From the NCBI GenBank assembly GCA_022539475.1, contig VCMS01000228.1:45195-109194 (forward strand): a stretch of DNA of 64,000 nt, in the 5' to 3' direction. The notes beneath the pieces are model-generated. The model did no database searches, was not told the origin of the DNA, and saw only the letters and a program-made list of their open reading frames with translations. Shown here piece after piece: positions 59,149-64,000 of the stretch (position 1 is the first letter of the stretch; each line of letters begins with the position of its first letter). This stretch comes from Gracilaria domingensis. Taxonomy: Eukaryota > Rhodophyta > Florideophyceae > Gracilariales > Gracilariaceae. The position numbers and the translations under genes are program-made.

Positions 59149-59712
59149 ATGGACCAAGATTCGCATCCACCTTTGCCAATAGTCTGGGGAGACGTGAATG
59201 AAAAGAACGTGAATCAACTTGACATTCTACACGCTACTATTTTCCCCGTGAAGTACAATCACATGTTCTACAAAGAAGTGCTGAAAGCTCCGAAAGGCTT
59301 CGTCAAACTTGCCTACCACAATGAGTTGCTAGTCGGTAGTGTTTGTTGCCGGAAAGAACCATATTTTGCATCCCACGCTGACCTTGAAAAGAAAGTGTCA
59401 ATGGGTATTCAACCTGCGGAACTGCGCACCACCGAGGAAGCTAGTCTGTACATAATGACACTGGGAGTATTGGCTCCATATCGTGAACGTCGAATCGGCC
59501 ATCGCCTTATCACTCATGTTTTGGATCTTGTTCAATCCTCTCCTGAATGTAGGGATGTTGTCGACATTTACCTTCACTTGCAGGAAGGGAACGATGATGC
59601 ACTGCGTTTCTACGAACGGTATGGATTCCAAGTTACGGAATATGTTCGAGGGTATTACAGGCGACTTGATCCACCAAACTGCTACATTGTCCGAAAGAAG
59701 GTTAAATCGTAA
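59149..59712 (+). CDS. NAA50: N-alpha-acetyltransferase 50 (San/NatE-type)
   Basis: 187-residue GNAT acetyltransferase. From Met 59149: VWGDVNEKNVNQLDILHATI, then FPVKYNHMFYKEVLKAPKGF, KLAYHNELLVGSVCCR, LYIMTLGVLAPYRERRIG (acetyl-CoA binding R/QxxGxG-type loop, here RRIGHR), IYLHLQEGNDDALRFYERYG and a C-terminal GYYRRLDPPNCYIV. Order and wording match NAA50, which acetylates N-terminal Met and supports sister-chromatid cohesion. An ~18-residue insertion (SHADLEKKVSMGIQPAELRT) sits between strands 3 and 4 compared with animal enzymes. It converges on MnmE with 70 bases between the stops. Confidence 0.93.
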   Translation: MDQDSHPPLPIVWGDVNEKNVNQLDILHATIFPVKYNHMFYKEVLKAPKGFVKLAYHNELLVGSVCCRKEPYFASHADLEKKVSMGIQPAELRTTEEASLYIMTLGVLAPYRERRIGHRLITHVLDLVQSSPECRDVVDIYLHLQEGNDDALRFYERYGFQVTEYVRGYYRRLDPPNCYIVRKKVKS

Positions 59713-59782
59713 AACTTGCGTTTGTGTTTTGGTAACCAGCTACTCGAAGCTACTCTGGAGACCAAGGGTTGCTAGCTAGACT

Positions 59783-61498
59783 TCACTTTCCTATGCAAAA
59801 CTCTTTGAAGATCAAATCCAGCACTTCTTCGCAATCAATTTTTCCAGTGATGGCACCAAGTTCCTTGGCAGCAATACGAAGGTCTTCTGCTGCAAGATCC
59901 ATGGGCAGAAAAAGAGAGGGGTCTGAACCACTTCTGCCGTCCAAAAAGGAGTCCAGTGCAGAAACTGCGTTTTTCATGTGATGCCTATGTCGTGCTCTCG
60001 TAATGATAGGCACACTGTTACTGGAAGTGCGTTTCTCGGCGGAGCCATTTATATCACTCCCTTCACATATGCTTCGTATCGTCGATTCCAAATGGTCTAC
60101 TAATTCCGTCAATCCTTCATTCTGCAACAAGCTGGTTTGGAACACTTTGCAAGCATCATCGAGAATGCCGTGTTCGGCTTTGTCCACTAAATCGACCTTG
60201 TTCAAAACGCAAACCAAGTGCCTTTGAGAGTTATCGTTTGAATCTGGCTCGCAGTCAGTGGGAGCTAGTCGATTGGGGAGCGTTCGTATTGCTGCACCTA
60301 TGTCGCCTGCGGTGACATCGTGAACTAGAACAGTAACGTCTGCTCTGGAGGCAGCATCTCGAGCTCTTCGCATGCCTTCAATTTCAATGGGATCGTTTGT
60401 ACTATCTCGTAGCCCTGCGGTATCGCTCACAGTGACAGCAAGTCCGTTAAGGTCCATTTGAACTTCAACGACGTCACGTGTAGTACCTGCATGAGGAGAA
60501 ACAATTGCCGCCGGTCTCTTTGCAAGCGCGTTCAGCAAAGTACTCTTTCCAGCATTTGGTTCTCCTACAATTGCAACTCGAGCGCCCCCGCGAATAATTT
60601 CGCCTCTATGCGAGTCATGAAGATGGGTTTGGATTCGATCGCGCAGGTCGCGTATGCGGGGAATGATTTGTTCGAAAACTTGATCATCTACGTCATCACC
60701 AAAGTCGATTACAGCCTCAACGTGAGCCAAACAAGTTTTGATATCAGCGCGCCATGTTTCCAGGGTTTGTTTAAGATGACCGGTGAACTGTCGCAGGGCT
60801 TGTTTTCGTTGCATTGCAGTTTCGGATGCTATGAGGTCTGCTAGACCCTCAACGGCAGTGAGATCCATCTGCCCATTTTCGAAAGCTCGTCGCGTAAACT
60901 CACCGCGTTCAGCGGGACGCACTGCAAGTTGTGGAGAAGCGCAATCTGCAATAGCGTCAATCACTGCACTTATGACAGCTCTTGAACCGTGCACGTGCAG
61001 CTCAACCACATCTTCTCCAGTGAAACTCTTGGGACTCGGAAAGTAGAGAACAAGCGCCTCGTCAAGCAGTTCAGCTGATGTAGGATGATACAATCTTCGC
61101 AACGCTGCATATCGTGGTGGTGGAATAGCTGAGAGTGACTGAGAACTGAGTAGTCTCCGAAGGCATGCGGTGGCGTGCGGTCCAGATATTCGAATGACGG
61201 CGACACCAGCTGTGACACCCGCACCAGACGACAGGGCAAAGATGGTGTCTTCTTGAAAGTCAGCATTGGGGATACTGAGCGGAGATGTATAGAGATTGAC
61301 TTCTGGTGTGTGGTCTCGCGTGGAAATGGGACGAGTGCTCATTAGCGTGACGCGATTAGGTTGATGTACCACGGGAGGTGGCGGGCGCCATCTACGACAA
61401 AAAGTTCCGCGAAGCGCAGCGAGGGTGGCGCCTCCTGAACGTGAAACGGAAACAGTTCGGGCGAACAATAGCGCCATTGATGCGCGTGGATGAGACAA
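59783..61498 (-). CDS. mnmE: tRNA modification GTPase MnmE/MSS1, organellar
   Basis: 571-residue homologue of bacterial MnmE and yeast MSS1/human GTPBP3, which with GidA/MTO1 adds the 5-(carboxy)methylaminomethyl group to U34 of organellar tRNAs. A basic, Ser/Arg-rich leader (MSHPRASMALLFARTVSVSR; an internal Met is also possible) precedes the folate-binding domain (DTIFALSSGAGVTAGVAVIR, RPAERGEFTRRAFENGQMDL). The GTPase has G1 GEPNAGKSTLLN, G2 GTTRDV, G3 DTAGLRD and G4 NKVD. The C-terminus ends in the essential FCIGK. All motifs are intact. Mitochondrial targeting is more likely than plastid, but both are possible. Confidence 0.94.
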   Translation of the reverse strand: MSHPRASMALLFARTVSVSRSGGATLAALRGTFCRRWRPPPPVVHQPNRVTLMSTRPISTRDHTPEVNLYTSPLSIPNADFQEDTIFALSSGAGVTAGVAVIRISGPHATACLRRLLSSQSLSAIPPPRYAALRRLYHPTSAELLDEALVLYFPSPKSFTGEDVVELHVHGSRAVISAVIDAIADCASPQLAVRPAERGEFTRRAFENGQMDLTAVEGLADLIASETAMQRKQALRQFTGHLKQTLETWRADIKTCLAHVEAVIDFGDDVDDQVFEQIIPRIRDLRDRIQTHLHDSHRGEIIRGGARVAIVGEPNAGKSTLLNALAKRPAAIVSPHAGTTRDVVEVQMDLNGLAVTVSDTAGLRDSTNDPIEIEGMRRARDAASRADVTVLVHDVTAGDIGAAIRTLPNRLAPTDCEPDSNDNSQRHLVCVLNKVDLVDKAEHGILDDACKVFQTSLLQNEGLTELVDHLESTIRSICEGSDINGSAEKRTSSNSVPIITRARHRHHMKNAVSALDSFLDGRSGSDPSLFLPMDLAAEDLRIAAKELGAITGKIDCEEVLDLIFKEFCIGK

Positions 61499-62070
61499 GT
61501 TCAGGTCTGTCGCGCATTACCATCTCCCATACGACGAGAAGGCTGTTCTCAATCATACGAAGGTACAAAATAATGCTCAAGGTTGAACTGCTTTTCTTAT
61601 TGGCTGTGCCGAACAGGTGATCCGGTCGGCCACGTCACGCCCAGTTGTGTGCCTCCGAATCTTGTCGTCGCTGTTTCTAGTTAGTGATGCCTTCTTTTGT
61701 GCATGAAGAAGCACGACAGCCTAACAGCTGTAACACCCAAAGCCCAAAACACTTTGTTGAAACATCGTTACTGATTCCCCTGGAGCCTTTTTCGGTCAAC
61801 GCAAGGCAAAGTTTTTTGGTCGCCTCGGGAACAATCAATTCTTATCATGAGCCGAACGATAAGCACGCGAAACGTGGAGATTGTGCTAGCATAGAGCTTC
61901 CTCGATGATTGCATTATTGCAACATCGCTACCTTTAAACTCGCGTAACATTCACCACCATCCTCGTCGATGCAGCAGCAACCTCCTATCCTTAGTTGAAG
62001 TACAGCTTCCGCCAGAGAGAATTCCCCCAACAATCTGGCTAATCACTTCCTGGAGACTAAAGTTGTCTCG
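61499..62070. other. Intergenic, no gene seen
   Basis: Upstream of MnmE and downstream of the retroelement remnant. No recognisable feature. Confidence 0.3.
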
Positions 62071-62431
62071 TTAAACTACTTGTGGGAGCGTCTCTCGACG
62101 AAAGGTGTTTGTCAAAGGGCATCCTAAGACCATGTGGTCTGCGTCCTTCTTAGAACTTATGTCACATTTGCACCGCTCGAGCATTCCGTTATGTACGACG
62201 CTATTGAGTGCAGGTTGGAACGTCTGCGACAATCGCAATCTTGTAAACTGCACAATTTCTAGGTTCTAACCATCTATGTGCAATCAGATCTCTCTTATTG
62301 CTCATTAATTTTAGCGTGGAATCCGCTCTTGGCCTTTGCTTCGAATGTGTCTCCTCAAGGCTCTCAATCTCCCGTCTCGTAAACTCTTGACCTGAGACTC
62401 CAAAGTTTTGTGGTCTTCTTCGGTCTGTCAT
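62071..62431 (-). pseudogene. Non-LTR retroelement C-terminal remnant
   Basis: Two overlapping frames join around 62255: RDLIAHRWLEPRN in the first continues as QFTRLRLSQTFQPALNS, then MLERCKC and DADHMVLGCPLTNTFR in the second. The pattern hydrophobic-TRLR, then Cys-x-Cys...His-x4-Cys-Pro is the C-terminal zinc-knuckle tail found after the reverse transcriptase/RNase H of LINE-type elements. It is short and frameshifted, so it is a dead fragment. No reverse transcriptase domain is seen next to it. Confidence 0.45.
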
Positions 62432-63372
62432 GGACAGCTATTCGATAATCTGTGAGCAACACGAGCACAGGCGATCCTTTTCTGAAGAGCCAGCTTATGA
62501 ATATGGCTTCATAACAAACTGTCTGGCTTGTGGTTGTCGTTATCTAGTCTTTGAGAACTTCAGTTTTCTTCAGAACCTACGAAGGTACATTGCTCTAGTT
62601 TTCTTAAGATCTTAAGAGGATAAACTCAATTTCGGAACTCATATTCTGTGATTTCCGACAAAAAAAAAAGAAACAAACGTACAGATTCTGTAATACAGAA
62701 CGCACAAGACTACAAGCGAAGGGTAGTCTACCCTTGGTACATATCCCGTCGTATCATACTCATCTTTCTGCTTTGTTATGATACAAAGGCGAAGAGCGAT
62801 AGTCAACAGTTTGTTCCAGCTTATCCTTCGGTATTCTGTCAGCGGGGAAGTAACATTCCCCTTGTGTTCCTTTCGTTCTTTAGAGAATTAAGGCCGTCGA
62901 ACCCTGTCCTTTTCTGAAGGGTACGGCGATTCCTCTCTTGCGGATTATCACCTTAGGATAACTGAAGAAATGCTACTTGGGCTGCGTTACGCTGGAAATT
63001 CAATCGGTCCAACTGAGTATCCTTTCTGGCTGGGACAACAAAAGAAACAGCCTTCCTGAAGTCGAGGATTAATTGTTCTCCAGTCGTTCTCATGTGAACT
63101 GCTTTCCGCCAATCCGCCCCAGTTTCCGCTCTTTGATACATGCAAAAGGGCGAATACGAAAGAACACTCTCTCTCTTCCGCTTTATCGTCGAGGCGGCGT
63201 TCGTACAATCCCCCCGTAGTTATTGACACCTTCGAAGTGGTAACAGCTCGATTTCATTCATCTGATGTTGGTGCGGTGGTGGCATCACATAATCCGATTA
63301 TCGCACAATGGAATATATGGAAGTCCAAACTCGCAGCCATACGGAGTCTTGGACCGCCGACCCTCCGCCGCT
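62432..63372. other. Intergenic with possible decayed coding sequence
   Basis: On the minus strand, 62953-63229 has two overlapping frames of protein-like quality (TGGLYERRLDDKAEEREC and, shifted, YQRAETGADWRKAVHMRTTG). This could be an extension of the nearby retroelement debris, but no domain is recognisable. Otherwise nothing. Confidence 0.25.
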
Positions 63373-64000
63373 ATGTTCTATGCGCGCATCATCTCGGGCA
63401 TACTTGCCTTGACAGCCGTTATCTTTACTGTATCTTTTGCTGGCCAGCTTCCTCCGTCTGGAAAAACAGATAAGGTCACACACCGAGACCAACAACTCTT
63501 TTTTGGCCTTCCAAGACCACGCCTTCGGGTGATTCTAAACGGCAGTAGACAAATAGCTTCGGATGGAACGGAATTCGTATTTCAAAAGGCCGTCAATCCT
63601 CGGGCTACCATTCTCTTACTTCATGGTTGCTCACATTCTGCTACGGACTGGTTTCCCCCGTCAGAGTTTTGTCGAGAATGCATTGGGTTACCAGAGGAAA
63701 TCAGGATTGCGTATCAGTCTTTGCTTCAAGGATATTCAGTTATCGCAGTTTCGTCCACCGACCGTAAACGAAAATGTTGGCGCACTCACCCGCGAGCAAG
63801 TACAGGTCATGATTATGAGAGAATTGAATCTGCTCTGAAAGTCGCCAAGAACCTTGGCGTGTATGATTCGGTACGACCATTGGTCGCTCTTGGTGTTTCT
63901 TCTGGTGGATTGTTTGCTTCGTCCCTTCCTCTTCGTTCTCCTGTGACTGCGGTTAACTCGATAGTGTCACCGTCCGTTGTCAACCTATGGACTGCTGAAT
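63373..64000 (+). CDS. Alpha/beta hydrolase with signal anchor, 3' cut by window
   Basis: Open from Met 63373 (MFYARIISGILALTAVIFTV) to the window edge, at least 209 residues. The first ~25 residues form a hydrophobic signal peptide or anchor. After a short strand-rich part the alpha/beta-hydrolase core appears: ATILLLHGCSHSATDWFPP (oxyanion HG), LLQGYSVIAVSS, and the nucleophile elbow GVSSGGLFASSL (G-x-S-x-G type). The His and Asp of the triad would lie beyond the edge or are not identifiable. Expected to be secreted or in the endomembrane system; the substrate (ester, lipid, peptide) cannot be told. Confidence 0.75.
   Translation, partial: MFYARIISGILALTAVIFTVSFAGQLPPSGKTDKVTHRDQQLFFGLPRPRLRVILNGSRQIASDGTEFVFQKAVNPRATILLLHGCSHSATDWFPPSEFCRECIGLPEEIRIAYQSLLQGYSVIAVSSTDRKRKCWRTHPRASTGHDYERIESALKVAKNLGVYDSVRPLVALGVSSGGLFASSLPLRSPVTAVNSIVSPSVVNLWTAE

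Overview
The window is nuclear DNA of a eukaryotic alga, most likely a red alga and probably a florideophyte. Single-exon, intron-poor genes lie close together. The few introns I can place (in NDUFS4, a LYR protein, a DnaJ-type zinc-finger protein and two unknown genes) are 66-204 nt, have GT-AG ends and are supported by reading frame and family alignment. The gene set combines plastid functions (phytoene synthase, a ThiO-like glycine oxidase, a plastid DnaJ-type zinc-finger protein) with ordinary eukaryotic nuclear genes. The RNA polymerase II large subunit has a strongly decayed C-terminal domain, as is known for red algae. The species assignment is inference.

Layout. 0-5 kb: damaged metabolic genes, namely two tail-to-tail HAD phosphatase copies (one without its nucleophile), a frameshifted ketopantoate-reductase-like gene and a ribulose-phosphate epimerase remnant, followed by a degenerate ~125 bp tandem repeat. 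5-10 kb: a coiled-coil protein of unknown function, a cluster of DNA hairpins, and element-like ORFs and flanks. 10-14 kb: a ThiO-like oxidase converging on a C1D/Rrp47 exosome cofactor. 14-17 kb: about 3 kb without a recognisable gene. 17-31 kb: a small spliced gene, a bHLH factor, a 97 bp near-perfect palindrome, UBE2T diverging from TAF2, a hairpin field, and a MAPKK-like kinase diverging from a small LYR protein. 31-43 kb: a lysine-rich nuclear protein, a 2OG-Fe(II) oxygenase, two membrane proteins, the DnaJ-type zinc-finger protein, phytoene synthase, a helical-repeat protein and NDUFS4. 44-54 kb: TAF4, then RPB1. 55-64 kb: a PHO80-like cyclin, NAA50, MnmE, a non-LTR retroelement remnant and the 5' part of an alpha/beta hydrolase.

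Functional themes. Three genes serve Pol II initiation (TAF2, TAF4, RPB1). Three encode likely plastid proteins. MnmE, NDUFS4 and the LYR protein serve mitochondria. I see no evidence that these groups are operons. Three very GC-rich, GCGC-dense intervals (20.4-21.7, 30.4-30.9 and 56.1-56.9 kb) lie upstream of UBE2T/TAF2, the kinase/LYR pair and the cyclin, and they contain E2F-like TTTGGCGC motifs.

Frame breaks. Several genes have a single-base frame break, including RPB1, which should be essential. Some apparent pseudogenes here may therefore be consensus errors. The HAD copy that has lost catalytic residues is decayed on independent grounds.

I found no CRISPR array, rRNA or convincing tRNA.
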